From positions 186,001 to 250,000 of the forward strand of contig NZ_FOCM01000006.1 of assembly GCF_900110115.1 (NCBI RefSeq): a stretch of DNA of 64,000 nucleotides. The letters are read 5' to 3'. Position numbers and translations under genes: made by a program. The notes beneath the pieces were generated by a model. That model saw nothing but the letters and a program-made list of their open reading frames with translations. It was not told the origin of the DNA and searched no databases. The stretch's first letter is position 1, and the number at the start of each line of letters is the position of its first letter. This document shows, piece after piece, positions 16,701 through 24,646 of this stretch. Source of the stretch: Palleronia pelagia (GTDB lineage: Bacteria; Pseudomonadota; Alphaproteobacteria; Rhodobacterales; Rhodobacteraceae).

Positions 16701-17245
16701 AGGCCGACCTCGAGGCCGCCATCGCCGAGCTGCGCAAGGGCATCGCCGGTTTGAACCGAGAGGGGCGCGAGCGTCTGCTGACGGCGTTCGAACAGGTGAA
16801 CAGCAACTTCGCCATGCTGTTCACGCACCTTTTCGGTGGCGGCGAGGCGCGGCTGGAATTGGTGGAATCCGACGACCCGCTGGATGCCGGGCTCGAGATC
16901 CTGTGCTGCCCGCCGGGCAAGCGGCTGTCGACCCTGTCGCTTCTGTCGGGGGGCGAGCAGACCTTGACGGCCATGGCGCTGATCTTTGCCGTGTTCCTTG
17001 CTAACCCCGCGCCGATCTGCGTGCTGGACGAGGTCGACGCGCCGCTGGACGACGCCAACGTGACGCGGTTCTGCGACATGCTGGACGAGATGACGCGCCA
17101 GACCGAGACGCGGTTCCTGATCATCACCCACCACGCGGTGACCATGGCGCGGATGGACCGCCTCTTCGGCGTGACCATGGGCGAGCAGGGCGTGTCGCAG
17201 CTGGTCTCGGTCGACCTGAAGAAGGCGGAACAGATGGTCGCCTGA
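13796..17245 (+). CDS. smc: Chromosome segregation ATPase SMC
   Basis: A 1149-residue condensin core subunit. Walker A is GPNGCGKSN (31-39). Two long Ala/Glu/Arg-rich coiled coils flank the hinge, about residues 510-635 (DSLSVDPGFEAALGAALADDL ... DGYVTAAADAPSAAALRLQQ). The C-terminal head has the ABC signature LSGGEQTLTAMAL (about 1050) and Walker B ICVLDEVDAPLDD (about 1074), followed by TRFLIITHHAVTMARMDRLFGVTM. It would form a ring with ScpA/ScpB, which are not in this window. The ATG at 13796 gives the family start MRFTRLRLNGFKSF. A hairpin and dispersed-type motif directly follow. Confidence 0.95.
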   Translation: MRFTRLRLNGFKSFVDPTDLVIHDGLTGVVGPNGCGKSNLLEALRWVMGENRPTAMRGGGMEDVIFAGASSRPARNFAEVSLHIDNADRLAPAAFNEHDQIEIVRRITRDAGSAYKAAGKDVRARDVQMLFADASTGAHSPALVRQGQISELINAKPTARRRILEEAAGISGLYQRRHEAELKLKGAESNLTRVDDVIENLAAQLAQLARQAKQAARYREIGARLRQAEGLLLYIRWRDADAARADAEAALSGHVTEAARAERAAVAAARAREAAETALPPLREEDAIAAALVQRLGVERGTLDEQIRRADSTIGTLSKRLDQLSRDAERERALNADAGDSIAQLEQERAELVRAADGFEGDLAGAAEEARSAGAVLSEREAALAQLTEDVARLAARHQSAERMVADGRKTLERAERGAEAARGSVSEAEAALENAHGAQEEAAAEQDAAQALAARAEAALAGAEDARAKVQSQESDARAARSEIEGELGALGAEAAALEKLVARDTAEGGQVMDSLSVDPGFEAALGAALADDLRAPVVSQGSGWHALPDYPAPQALPEGASPLSGHVRMPNVLRRRLAQVGVVAPEDAARLQPRLAPGQRLVSTAGDLWRWDGYVTAAADAPSAAALRLQQVNRLEGLRKDLAALQSRAAEAKATHDALRERLDQLTAADRDARQARREADARVADLGRRLSRAEADRTFAEGKLETARLAVTRHDDEAMAARRAVTEAERALEGLADLSQQRARVEDVKMTVEAARMTMMARRSAHDELKREGEDRARRLAAIDKDLGGWRNRLDNAGARLSEVERRHAETEAELAEARAVPETLAAKRAELASGIEAAEARRTASSDALAEGETVLRDAAQAERDAERAAGTAREARASAEARSDAARETVQAAEARIEEVLERTPEQLRDTLDTGPNELPPADAVEEELAKLRRQRDGLGAVNLRAEEDAREVETEHAALVNEKADLEAAIAELRKGIAGLNREGRERLLTAFEQVNSNFAMLFTHLFGGGEARLELVESDDPLDAGLEILCCPPGKRLSTLSLLSGGEQTLTAMALIFAVFLANPAPICVLDEVDAPLDDANVTRFCDMLDEMTRQTETRFLIITHHAVTMARMDRLFGVTMGEQGVSQLVSVDLKKAEQMVA

Positions 17246-17255
17246 CCCGGCCGCG

Positions 17256-17308
17256 GTGGGGGCCAGCCCCCACACCCCGGAGGTATTTTCGGAAAGATGA
17301 AGGGGTGC
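17256..17308. terminator. Hairpin plus CCCCGGAGGTATTTTCGG-type motif after smc
   Basis: A perfect hairpin, GTGGGGGC-CA-GCCCCCAC (17256-17273), is followed by ACCCCGGAGGTATTTTCGG AAAGATGAAG. From what I know of Rhodobacterales genomes, a G-rich hairpin followed by a GGAGTATTT...AAGATGAAG tail is a widespread dispersed intergenic element at gene ends. It likely ends the smc transcript. Confidence 0.5.
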
Positions 17309-17374
17309 GGGACCGCGTTGACAAGCGGCGTCCGGGCTGCAGGTGTGGGGCACGCCGCAAATTGGAGGGTCCCC

Positions 17375-18697
17375 ATGCCACTGTCGATGTCCCGGAAAGA
17401 CTTCCCCGAAGGTTTCGAGTTCGGCGTCGCCACCGCCGCCTACCAGATCGAGGGCACGCGGAACGGCACCGTGGGCCGGTCCCACTGGGACAGCTACGCC
17501 GCGACGCTGGGCAACGTGGTGAATGGCGAGAACGGCGATGTGGCCTGCGACCACTACAACCGCTATGCCACCGACCTCGACCTGGTGAGGGACGGGAATT
17601 TCGACACCTACCGGTTCTCGTCCGCCTGGACCCGCGTGATGCCCGACGGGCGCACGGTCAGCGAAGAGGGGCTGGCCTTCTACGACAAGCTGGTGGACGA
17701 GACGCTGGCACGCGGGCTGAAGCCGTCGCTGACGCTTTATCACTGGGAACTGCCCGAGGTCTTTGCCGACCGGGGCGGCTGGTCGAACCGCGACACCGCG
17801 CTGGCCTTCGGCGATTACGCCCGCGCGGTCATGGATCGGCTGGGCGACCGGGTGCAGGCCGTGGCCACCATCAACGAGCCGTGGTGCGTCGCGTGGCTAT
17901 CGCATTTCCTGGGGCTTCACGCGCCGGGGGTGCGCAACATCCGCACCGCGACGCGCGCGATGCATCACATCAACCTTGCCCACGCCGAAGGCATGAAGGC
18001 GATCCGCGATTGCGGCTCGACGGCCGACGCGGGCATCGTTCTGAACTTCGCCTGGCCCAAGCCGGACACCGACGCCGACACGGACGCCGCGCGCCGGTTC
18101 GATGGGATCCACAATCGCTGGTTCCTCGAGGCGATCACCAAGGGGCAGTACCCCGACGATATTCTCGAGGGGCTGGGCGCGCACATGCCCGAGGGCTGGC
18201 AGGACGACATGGCGGCGATCTCGGCGCCGATCGATTGGCTGGGCGTGAACTACTACACCCGCACCACCCTGCGCGATCTGCCGGGCGCTGTCTGGCCCGC
18301 CTTCGAGGACGTGCCCGGCCCGCTGCCCAAGACCGACATGGGATGGGAGATCTATCCCGAGGGCCTGGGCGACCTGCTGAGCCGCATCGCGCGCGAGTAC
18401 ACGCAGGACACGCCGCTGATCGTTACCGAGAACGGCATGGCCGGGGACGACCATCTCGACAACGGCGCAGTCAAGGACCCGGTGCGCGTGCGGTATTTCG
18501 ACGATCACCTGAAATCGGTCCTGCGCTCCATCGGCGAGGGCACCCCGGTGCGCGGCTACTACGCCTGGTCGCTGCTGGACAACTACGAGTGGTCCTTCGG
18601 CTACGACAAGCGGTTCGGGATCGTCTACGTGGATTACGACACGCAGGAGCGGATCCCGAAGGCGTCGTATCACGCGCTGAAGGACGCGATCGGCTGA
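17375..18697 (+). CDS. GH1 family beta-glucosidase
   Basis: A 440-residue, full-length glycoside hydrolase family 1 enzyme with a TIM barrel. The N-terminal signature is FPEGFEFGVATAAYQIEG. The acid/base Glu is in VATINEPWC (about 168) and the nucleophile Glu in LIVTENGMAG (about 352). The aglycone/sugar-binding YAWSLLDNYEWSFGYDKRFGIVYVDY closes the fold. No signal peptide, so it acts in the cytosol on an imported glycoside or disaccharide. The start is the ATG at 17375 with GGAGGG upstream. It is convergent with the next gene. With the CUT1 ABC importer 10 kb downstream it may be part of the same carbohydrate-use region, though the strands and promoters differ. Confidence 0.9.
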   Translation: MPLSMSRKDFPEGFEFGVATAAYQIEGTRNGTVGRSHWDSYAATLGNVVNGENGDVACDHYNRYATDLDLVRDGNFDTYRFSSAWTRVMPDGRTVSEEGLAFYDKLVDETLARGLKPSLTLYHWELPEVFADRGGWSNRDTALAFGDYARAVMDRLGDRVQAVATINEPWCVAWLSHFLGLHAPGVRNIRTATRAMHHINLAHAEGMKAIRDCGSTADAGIVLNFAWPKPDTDADTDAARRFDGIHNRWFLEAITKGQYPDDILEGLGAHMPEGWQDDMAAISAPIDWLGVNYYTRTTLRDLPGAVWPAFEDVPGPLPKTDMGWEIYPEGLGDLLSRIAREYTQDTPLIVTENGMAGDDHLDNGAVKDPVRVRYFDDHLKSVLRSIGEGTPVRGYYAWSLLDNYEWSFGYDKRFGIVYVDYDTQERIPKASYHALKDAIG

Positions 18698-18703
18698 ATG
18701 GCG

Positions 18704-18730
18704 CGGCGCCGGGCTGCGAACCCGGCGCCG
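18704..18730. terminator. Bidirectional hairpin between convergent genes
   Basis: Perfect 10-bp arms CGGCGCCGGG (18704-18713) and CCCGGCGCCG (18721-18730) with a 7-base loop lie between the stops of the GH1 gene and the MetE-like gene. No long T-run, but the position between convergent stops supports a termination role. Confidence 0.6.
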
Positions 18731-18734
18731 GCGA

Positions 18735-19850
18735 TCAGGCCGCGTGGGCGCCCTCGGCCAGCGAGGCGAGCTTGGCCCAGGCGATTTCCGGATCCACCGC
18801 GCCGAAGCCGGCGAAGGTGCCGAACCCGCAATCGCTGCCGGCGATGACCCGTTCGGCCCCAACGATATCGACGAAGCGGCGGGTGCGCTCGGCCACCAGC
18901 TCGGGATGCTCGACGAAGTTGGTGGTGGTGTCGACCACGCCGGGGATCAGCACCTTGTCGTCGGGGATGTCGGCCTTGCGGTCGCGGAAGACCGACCATT
19001 CGTGGCCGTGGCGGGGGTTCGACGTCTCGAACAGCACATAGCGCGCGGGCACCGACATCAGCGTGTCGAACATCTTGGCCATGGGGATGTCGCAGACATG
19101 GGGGCCCTCGTAGTTGCCCCAGCAGATGTGAACGCGCACCTTGGCCGGGTCGACATCCGACAGCGCGTGGGCCAGCGCTTCGACATGGGACTGCGCTACC
19201 TTCACGAAGTCCGCGTCGCTCAGGTCGTTGAACAGCATGTGACGCGACAGCGCCAGGTCGGGGCAATCGAGTTGCAGGTCCAGCCCTGCGCCGACGATGG
19301 TCTCGTATTCCGCCTTCATCGCGTCGGCCAGCGCGGCCAGGTAGGCATCCCGCGTCTTGTAATGCGCGTTCTGCAGGAACAGCGAGATCACGCCGGGGCT
19401 GGCCGCGTTCATGAAGCCGCGGGTGGCGCCGTGCGCGTCCATCGCGGCCTTGAGATTGGCGATGTCCTTCTCGAGCTCGCCCTGGCCCTTGGACTTCACC
19501 TCGCCCACGCACATGGGACGGGCGTATTTCGGGGTGCCGCCACCTTCGGCTAGGCGCTTGAGGAAGGTCGGGAACTGCTTCAGGTCCGCGGGCGCGTTGC
19601 GGGGGCTGTCGCCGTCGAAGCCGGTATAGCGGTCCTTCACGTAGGTGGCGTAGCTGATCTTGCTGGTCTCGCCGTCGCTGACGATGTCGATGCCGGCCTC
19701 GACCTGCCGGCGCACCACGTAATCCACGCCCTCGGCCATGGCGGCGTCGAAATCGGCGGGGTCATATGGTTCGCCGCGTTCGCGGGCGAAGATGAAGTCG
19801 ACGATCTTCTGGCTGCGCGGCAGCGATCCAACGTGGGTGGCAAGGGTCAT
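18735..19850 (-). CDS. MetE-like zinc methyltransferase (cobalamin-independent methionine synthase II family)
   Basis: A 371-residue single-barrel relative of the MetE C-terminal domain (full MetE is about 750). It starts with THVGSLPRSQKIVDF. Zinc ligands are visible as His and Cys in VRVHICWGNYEGPH and Cys in GSDCGFGTFAGFGAVDPEIAWAKL. The fold activates a thiol for alkyl transfer; family members include methyl-homocysteine and epoxyalkane:coenzyme M transferases, so the thiol and donor cannot be named here. It is next to HAD-like, SAM-methyltransferase and cupin genes on the same strand. The ATG at 19850 gives the conserved MTLATHVGSLPR start. Confidence 0.8.
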   Translation of the reverse strand: MTLATHVGSLPRSQKIVDFIFARERGEPYDPADFDAAMAEGVDYVVRRQVEAGIDIVSDGETSKISYATYVKDRYTGFDGDSPRNAPADLKQFPTFLKRLAEGGGTPKYARPMCVGEVKSKGQGELEKDIANLKAAMDAHGATRGFMNAASPGVISLFLQNAHYKTRDAYLAALADAMKAEYETIVGAGLDLQLDCPDLALSRHMLFNDLSDADFVKVAQSHVEALAHALSDVDPAKVRVHICWGNYEGPHVCDIPMAKMFDTLMSVPARYVLFETSNPRHGHEWSVFRDRKADIPDDKVLIPGVVDTTTNFVEHPELVAERTRRFVDIVGAERVIAGSDCGFGTFAGFGAVDPEIAWAKLASLAEGAHAA

Positions 19851-19887
19851 GGTCGGGGTCCTTTTCCTGCGCCCCGCCACGCGGGGC

Positions 19888-20538
19888 CTAGCTTGATCGT
19901 GTGGCAACCGCCGGTGCCAACCGGTCCAGCACCATGTCGGCATGGGCGAAGTTCGACTGCGCGTGCATCCGGCCCGGAAGGGCGAAGCAGGTCAGCCCGG
20001 CGTCTTTCGCCGCCGTCACGCCGTCCGGATTGTCCTCGATCGCGATGGATCCGTCCGCGGTGCAGTCGAGCGCGGCCAGCGCGCGGTAATAGGCATCGGG
20101 CGCCGGCTTGGACTGGACCACGTCGCCGCGGGTCACGACGGTGTCGAAGGTGCCGCGCGACAGGCCCGTCGCGTCCAGAACGCAGTCCACATTCGCCGCC
20201 GATGTCGTGGTCACGAAGCCCAGCCGCCAGCCGGCGGCGCGCGTCTCGTCCAGCGTGTCGGCCACGCCCTCGCGCAGGGGCACGCCCTCGGCCAGCTTGT
20301 CGCAGAAGATCTCGGTCTTGCGGCGATGGATCTGGCCCACGTCCAGGCGCTGGTCGCGGTTGTCGGCATAGTCGCGGATGCGCTGCGCCCCACCGGATCT
20401 GGTCAGCATCGCGGCATAGGCGTCCTCGCTCCAGTGCCAGTCCAGCCCCGCCTCGCGGAAGGCGAGGTTGAAGGCGTCGCGTTGCAGGTGCGAGGTTTCG
20501 GCGAGTACGCCGATCGATCCGATAAGGAAGGCGGGCAT
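19888..20538 (-). CDS. HAD-superfamily protein lacking the motif I nucleophile
   Basis: A 216-residue protein of HAD subfamily IA shape: cap domain about residues 15-80, then motif II Thr in GFVTTTSAAN, motif III Lys in VVQSKPAPDAYYRAL and motif IV IAIEDNPDGVTAAKDAG. Where active HADs have DxDG, it reads LIGSIGVLAETS, so both motif I aspartates are absent (Gly and Ile instead). Known HADs need the first Asp as the phosphoryl-accepting nucleophile, so classical phosphatase activity is unlikely unless another residue takes over. I recall other Rhodobacterales proteins with the same GSIG start, which would make this a conserved variant and not a mutation; unchecked. Confidence 0.75.
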   Translation of the reverse strand: MPAFLIGSIGVLAETSHLQRDAFNLAFREAGLDWHWSEDAYAAMLTRSGGAQRIRDYADNRDQRLDVGQIHRRKTEIFCDKLAEGVPLREGVADTLDETRAAGWRLGFVTTTSAANVDCVLDATGLSRGTFDTVVTRGDVVQSKPAPDAYYRALAALDCTADGSIAIEDNPDGVTAAKDAGLTCFALPGRMHAQSNFAHADMVLDRLAPAVATRSS

Positions 20539-20634
20539 ATGGGGGCTCCGGTCGGGGATGCGTTGAGTCTCCGACCAGCGCGCAGGCGCGCGGGATTGTT
20601 CCGCCGGATCGCGTGTCTGCCGCCATGCGCCGGG

Positions 20635-21267
20635 TCATGCCGGCCCCCGGCGTCGGCGGGCCAGGAGCACGCTGTGCCCGCCGCAGGTCGCGTCCGACAG
20701 GGTCAAACTCTCGACCACCAGGCCCGCCTGCCGGGACAGTCGCCGGTAGGTGCGGGGGGAGAGGCTGGCGTGGTAGACCTCCTCTCCCGCCACGCGGCCC
20801 GTGGTTTCGCCGGCCACCGGGCCGACGGTCAGCATCAGCCGGCCACCCGGGCGCAGCAGCCGCGCGAGGCGACGGAAACACCGTGCCTGCTGCAGCGGGC
20901 GCAGGTGGAAGAAGCCGTTCCACGAAAGGATGCCGTGGACCTTTTGTCTTGGAACGAACGTGCGCATGTCGCCCGACCGCAGGGGCGCGACCGGGCCGCG
21001 CCGCCGGGCGATGGCCAGCATGGGGCGCGCGATGTCGACCCCGGTGACCCGCATCCCGCGACGGCGCAGCCAGCCGGTGACGGGCGCGCCGGTGCCGCAG
21101 CCCAGGTCGAGCACGCGGGCACGGGGCGGCAGGGGCGCGGCGAAGCGTTGCAGCCAGCCGGCCTCGGCCAGGTGCCGCGACCGGTCCCGGTCGAAGGCGT
21201 GCGCGTGGGCCGCGTAGACCGCGCCCGTCCGCCGCGCGAGGCTGTCCAGGTCCGCCGCCGCCGTCAT
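20635..21267 (-). CDS. Class I SAM-dependent methyltransferase
   Basis: A 210-residue protein with a clear Rossmann-type methyltransferase fold: motif I VLDLGCGTGAPV (about 50-61), the acidic motif II VTGVDIARPMLAIA, then LRSGDMRTF, ILSWNGFFHL and RLLRPGGRLMLTVGPVAGE. The C-terminus (SLSPRTYRRLSRQAGLVVESL) matches small-molecule methyltransferases. The substrate is not readable from sequence. Its ATG overlaps the bicupin stop (TGATG), so the two are co-translated. It is part of a minus-strand run from the histidinol-dehydrogenase paralog to the MetE-like gene. Confidence 0.8.
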   Translation of the reverse strand: MTAAADLDSLARRTGAVYAAHAHAFDRDRSRHLAEAGWLQRFAAPLPPRARVLDLGCGTGAPVTGWLRRRGMRVTGVDIARPMLAIARRRGPVAPLRSGDMRTFVPRQKVHGILSWNGFFHLRPLQQARCFRRLARLLRPGGRLMLTVGPVAGETTGRVAGEEVYHASLSPRTYRRLSRQAGLVVESLTLSDATCGGHSVLLARRRRGPA

Positions 21268-22217
21268 CAGCGCATCGACGGTCCCGCCGGGTCGTCGGTG
21301 GCGACCACGTGGTACAGCGCGGCCTCGCCCGTCATGGACGGCAGCGCGTTGTGGGGCAGGTCGGCGGGCACCGACATGGTGTCGCCGGGGGCGATCACCT
21401 CGGAGCCGCCGGGCCAGTTTACTCGCCAGTGTCCGCGCACCGGCATCAGGACAGACGGCCGGTCGTGCTGGTGCATCTCCTCGCGCGCCGAGGACCGGGT
21501 CAGCAGGTCGACGTCGAAGCCCGGCTTGTCGCGGATGATCCCGCTCTCGCCGATCACCTTGCAGGCGCGGTCCTTGGCCAGCGCGGCCATGTCGTTGTAG
21601 CGGCGCACGCCCCAGCCCACGACTTGCATCGGGGTCAGCTCTTCGAACGCTCCGAGCTCGTCGTCGGTCAGGACCGGCATGGGCTTCACGCCCTCGGGAA
21701 GGGTCTGGCCCTTCTTGGTGTCGTAGAGCTTGCCGTTTTCGCCCAGGACCAGCCCATGGTCGCGCGCGTCCTCGATCACCTGCGGGGCCCAGATGACGCC
21801 GCCGCCCGCGTCGTCCCCGCCGAGGATCGCCATGATCATCCCGTAATCGGTGCCCACGTTCTCGAACCCGCGGAAGATGCCGGTGGGAATGTTGATGATG
21901 TCGCCTTGTTCCAGCAGCACCTCGCCCGCGTCGCCCCAGCGGCCCCAGAAGAACCGCCAACGGCCCGACAGGACGAAGAACACCTCGGCCGTGCGGTGGG
22001 AATGGAGCGAGTTTCGGCAGCGCGGCGGCTGACCGGCTGCGCCGATATTGAACCCGTGGGGTTCGTTTATGTGGACGTGCTGGTCGGCGGCCTCGCTCAC
22101 GCCGCCGCCGATGATCGTGAAGTTCTCCTTCTGGTCCGACCCGGGTGTGTGGGCGTCGATGAAGGCGGTCTTGCAGGGGATCAGTTCGCCGTAGCGGACG
22201 GTCGTCGGGGTGGTCAT
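21267..22217 (-). CDS. Bicupin protein
   Basis: A 316-residue protein with two cupin barrels. The first (about 60-130) has RNSLHSHRTAEVFFVLSGRWRFFWG ... GDIINIPTGIFRGFENVG, with the usual H-x-H, E and H/G-type metal site. The second (about 235-305) has EEMHQHDRPSVLMPVRGHWRVNW ... APGDTMSVPADLPHNAL with H-x-H. Cupin pairs of this size act as dioxygenases, isomerases or sugar-binding proteins; the reaction here is unknown. The stop overlaps the methyltransferase start (TGATG) and the start overlaps the SRPBCC gene end by four bases, so it is tightly coupled to both. Confidence 0.75.
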   Translation of the reverse strand: MTTPTTVRYGELIPCKTAFIDAHTPGSDQKENFTIIGGGVSEAADQHVHINEPHGFNIGAAGQPPRCRNSLHSHRTAEVFFVLSGRWRFFWGRWGDAGEVLLEQGDIINIPTGIFRGFENVGTDYGMIMAILGGDDAGGGVIWAPQVIEDARDHGLVLGENGKLYDTKKGQTLPEGVKPMPVLTDDELGAFEELTPMQVVGWGVRRYNDMAALAKDRACKVIGESGIIRDKPGFDVDLLTRSSAREEMHQHDRPSVLMPVRGHWRVNWPGGSEVIAPGDTMSVPADLPHNALPSMTGEAALYHVVATDDPAGPSMR

Positions 22218-22663
22218 GTTGCGTCCTCGTTCAGAAGGGTCTCGAAACGGTCGAGCATCGTGGTCCAGCCCTCGGTCACCTGCGCCTCGGTGGGCTGGTC
22301 GTCGAGCGCGGCGATCTGGCTGGTGCAGTGCATCCGCGTGCCGTCACCGTGCGGTTCGAACTCCACGAGCGTCTGCATGGTCATCCGGCAGGCGCCGCCG
22401 AAGACGCCGCGGCCCTGGACCAGCAGGCGATGGGGTGGGTCGCAGACGCGGATCTCGTCGATCATCTCTCCGATGCGTGTGCCCTCGTGCTCGATGGCGA
22501 CGATCTCGGTGCCGCCGGCGCGGGTGTCATACCCTTCGTGCCGCATGCCCGATCCCTCGGGCGTCTCGAACCGGGCGTGCCAGTCGGGGTTCGTCCAGCC
22601 CGCGAAGATCGTCTCGGGCGGCGCGAGAAAATCCCGGGTCAGGTGGACGGTGAAATGCCCCAT
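22214..22663 (-). CDS. SRPBCC (AHSA1-type) domain protein
   Basis: A 149-residue START-like fold protein: FTVHLTRDFLAPPETIFAGWTNPDWHARFETPEGSG at the start, a central sheet (IRVCDPPHRLLVQGRGVFGGACRMTMQTLVEFEPHGDGTRMHC) and the long closing helix (GWTTMLDRFETLL). The family binds hydrophobic or aromatic small molecules or helps chaperones. The ATG at 22663 is the family start; the frame is open further but unlike. It lies four bases after the two-domain SnoaL gene and overlaps the bicupin gene, so it belongs to the same transcript. Confidence 0.78.
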   Translation of the reverse strand: MGHFTVHLTRDFLAPPETIFAGWTNPDWHARFETPEGSGMRHEGYDTRAGGTEIVAIEHEGTRIGEMIDEIRVCDPPHRLLVQGRGVFGGACRMTMQTLVEFEPHGDGTRMHCTSQIAALDDQPTEAQVTEGWTTMLDRFETLLNEDAT

Positions 22664-22667
22664 GGCG

Positions 22668-23633
22668 TCATCCCTGTGCCAGGAGGATCTGCTTCCAGAT
22701 CGCGATTTCGTCGTAGTAGCCGTATTCGCGCCGAAGGCCCCAGGGTCCGAACTCGGCATGGCTCATCCCCATGACGTGGACGCGCGCGCCGGTGGGCCGG
22801 CCGAAGGCACCCCAGCCGTCGTGGGTCCCGTCCAGCGACCAGCGGATCGCGGCGCGCGGGGGCAGCATGTCGCCCTCCATCCCGATCCGATGGTGGATGG
22901 TGAAGGTGGCCGAGGGAAAGGACGATCGCAGACCGACCCAGAACCCGGTCGCGTCCTCGCGGCCCAGCGTCGCCAGCCCACCCGCGTAGTCGCCGATCAC
23001 CGCGCGGTCATAGCCCTTGAGGATGTGGGCGAAGTCGGCCTCCATGATCCGGGTCAGGGTCGCGGCATACCGCTCGCCCCAGGCGTTGTCGTTGCCGCGC
23101 CCGTGGTAGCCGCCGTCGATGTCGTCCTCGGGCCGGAACGGCATGGTCGCGCTGCCCGGGCCGCCCTCGGCCTCGATCAGGCCTTGCGCATAGGCGCGCG
23201 GGTCCATCCCCAGGGCGCGGACGATGCCGCCATAGTCGCGCACCAGCCATTCGTCGTAGATCGTCTCGTCCCGCGCGGCGCAGTCGGCGATGACGCGCAC
23301 GGTCCAGCCGCGGCCGGTGGCCGGGCCGAACTGCCCGTCGCGTGTATGGGTCGCCGTGGTGATCAGCCGGTGCGACGACAGGTGCCCGTGGGCGGGATCG
23401 TTGGACCAGATCACGTCCTCGCCGAAAAGCTGGCGGTCCGGAAATTCGTGCACGGTGGCCATGGTCGAGGCGATCACCGCCTTGTTGCCGCGCTGGATCC
23501 CCATGGGCGAGCGCACGACGATGTCGTCGCTGTAATAGCGGTTCAGCGTCTCGATCCCGCGGTCTTCCCAGATCTGCTTGGTGATGCCGATGATGTAGCT
23601 GGGAAAATCGGCGAACTGTGCGGAATAGCTCAT
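22668..23633 (-). CDS. Two-domain SnoaL/NTF2-like protein
   Basis: A 321-residue protein with two cone-shaped SnoaL-like domains (about 10-150 and 175-320). Features are FADFPSYIIGITKQIWEDRGIETLNRYYSDDIVVRSPMGIQRG, DEWLVRDYGGIVRALG in the linker, and in the second half GYDRAVIGDYAGG, HHRIGMEGDMLPPRAAIRWSLDGTHDGWGAFG and MGMSHAEFGPWGLRREY. SnoaL-like folds are cyclases, dehydratases, isomerases or binding proteins. The ATG overlaps the LacI stop (ATGA). A second two-domain relative is at 32494 and a single-domain one at 27363, so this locus uses the fold three times. Confidence 0.75.
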   Translation of the reverse strand: MSYSAQFADFPSYIIGITKQIWEDRGIETLNRYYSDDIVVRSPMGIQRGNKAVIASTMATVHEFPDRQLFGEDVIWSNDPAHGHLSSHRLITTATHTRDGQFGPATGRGWTVRVIADCAARDETIYDEWLVRDYGGIVRALGMDPRAYAQGLIEAEGGPGSATMPFRPEDDIDGGYHGRGNDNAWGERYAATLTRIMEADFAHILKGYDRAVIGDYAGGLATLGREDATGFWVGLRSSFPSATFTIHHRIGMEGDMLPPRAAIRWSLDGTHDGWGAFGRPTGARVHVMGMSHAEFGPWGLRREYGYYDEIAIWKQILLAQG

Positions 23634-24646
23634 TCGGTCCATCCTTCGGGGCAGCGGGCCGAGCCGCGCAGGACAAGCGCGGCGTCGATCCGGATCGATT
23701 GCGGGGCGCGGTCGGGCTCGGCGATCTGGGCCACCAGCGTCTCGACCGTGGAATCGACCATGCGGCGCACCGGCTGGCGCACGGTTGTGAGGTCGTAGGC
23801 GGGCCAGGCGGCCATGGGCACGTCGTCGAAGCCGACGACCGACACGTCGCCCGGCACCGACAGCCCCATCTCGTGGCGCAGCGTGTCCATTACGGCGAAG
23901 GCCATGTGGTCGTTGCCGACGAAGATGGCGTCGGGTGGCGTCGCTGTGTCCATCATCGCCAGCGTGGCCGCGCGGGCCGCGTCGCGGTCGTAAAGACCGT
24001 CGATCACGGCGACCGGCGCCGTCCCCGCCTCGGCCAGCCCGGCCTCGAAGCCCAGCAGGCGGTCGCGCCCGGTCGAGGATTGCTGCCACCCCGCCACGTG
24101 GGCGATCCGCTGGTGCCCGCCCGCGACGAGAAACCGCGCGACCTGCCGCGCGCCCGCGTCATTGGCCGAGGTGACCGAGGACAGGCCGACCCCGTCCTGC
24201 CCGCGGTTGAACAGGACGATGGGAATGCCCGCCTGCGCGCAGCGGTCGGTCAGGTCGTTGGTCATCGCAACCGACGCGGTGATGATCCCGTCCACGCGAT
24301 AGGCCGTCAGTTCGTCCATGACGCTTTCGATCTCGGACGGACTGTTGCCGACGGTGAAGACGAGGATGCGGTAACCCTCGGCCTTCAGCGCGCGCGACAG
24401 CAGTTCCAGCGCGACCGGGTAGAACGGATTGTCGAAATAGGCGACCACCAGCCCGATGATGCCCGACCGCCCGGTGATCATCGCCCGGGCCCAGGGATTG
24501 GGGCGATAGCCCAGCTCCGCGGCCGCGCGGCGGACCTTCTGGGCGGTGGCCGCGCTGGCCGAGGCGCCCGAGAACACGCGGCTGACCGCCGACTGGCTGA
24601 CACCGGCCAGCCGGGCCACGTCCAGCGATGTGACCTGGCTGTTCAT
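23630..24646 (-). CDS. LacI-family transcriptional regulator
   Basis: A 338-residue repressor. The N-terminal helix-turn-helix is SLDVARLAGVSQSAVSRVFSG (about 7-27), followed by the hinge helix ELGYRPNPWARAMITGRSG. The periplasmic-binding-like effector domain has IGLVVAYFDNPFYPVALELLSRAL, VDGIITASV, GIPIVLFNRG, GHQRIAHVAG, PDAIFVGNDHMAFAVMD and VSVVGFDDVPMAAWPAYDLTTVRQP. It overlaps its neighbours on both sides by four bases (SDR upstream, SnoaL downstream). The likely targets are the two 16-bp palindromes at 28914 and 29035, in the divergent ABC-transporter promoter of the same locus. The effector is presumably the imported compound or its product. Confidence 0.9.
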   Translation of the reverse strand: MNSQVTSLDVARLAGVSQSAVSRVFSGASASAATAQKVRRAAAELGYRPNPWARAMITGRSGIIGLVVAYFDNPFYPVALELLSRALKAEGYRILVFTVGNSPSEIESVMDELTAYRVDGIITASVAMTNDLTDRCAQAGIPIVLFNRGQDGVGLSSVTSANDAGARQVARFLVAGGHQRIAHVAGWQQSSTGRDRLLGFEAGLAEAGTAPVAVIDGLYDRDAARAATLAMMDTATPPDAIFVGNDHMAFAVMDTLRHEMGLSVPGDVSVVGFDDVPMAAWPAYDLTTVRQPVRRMVDSTVETLVAQIAEPDRAPQSIRIDAALVLRGSARCPEGWTE

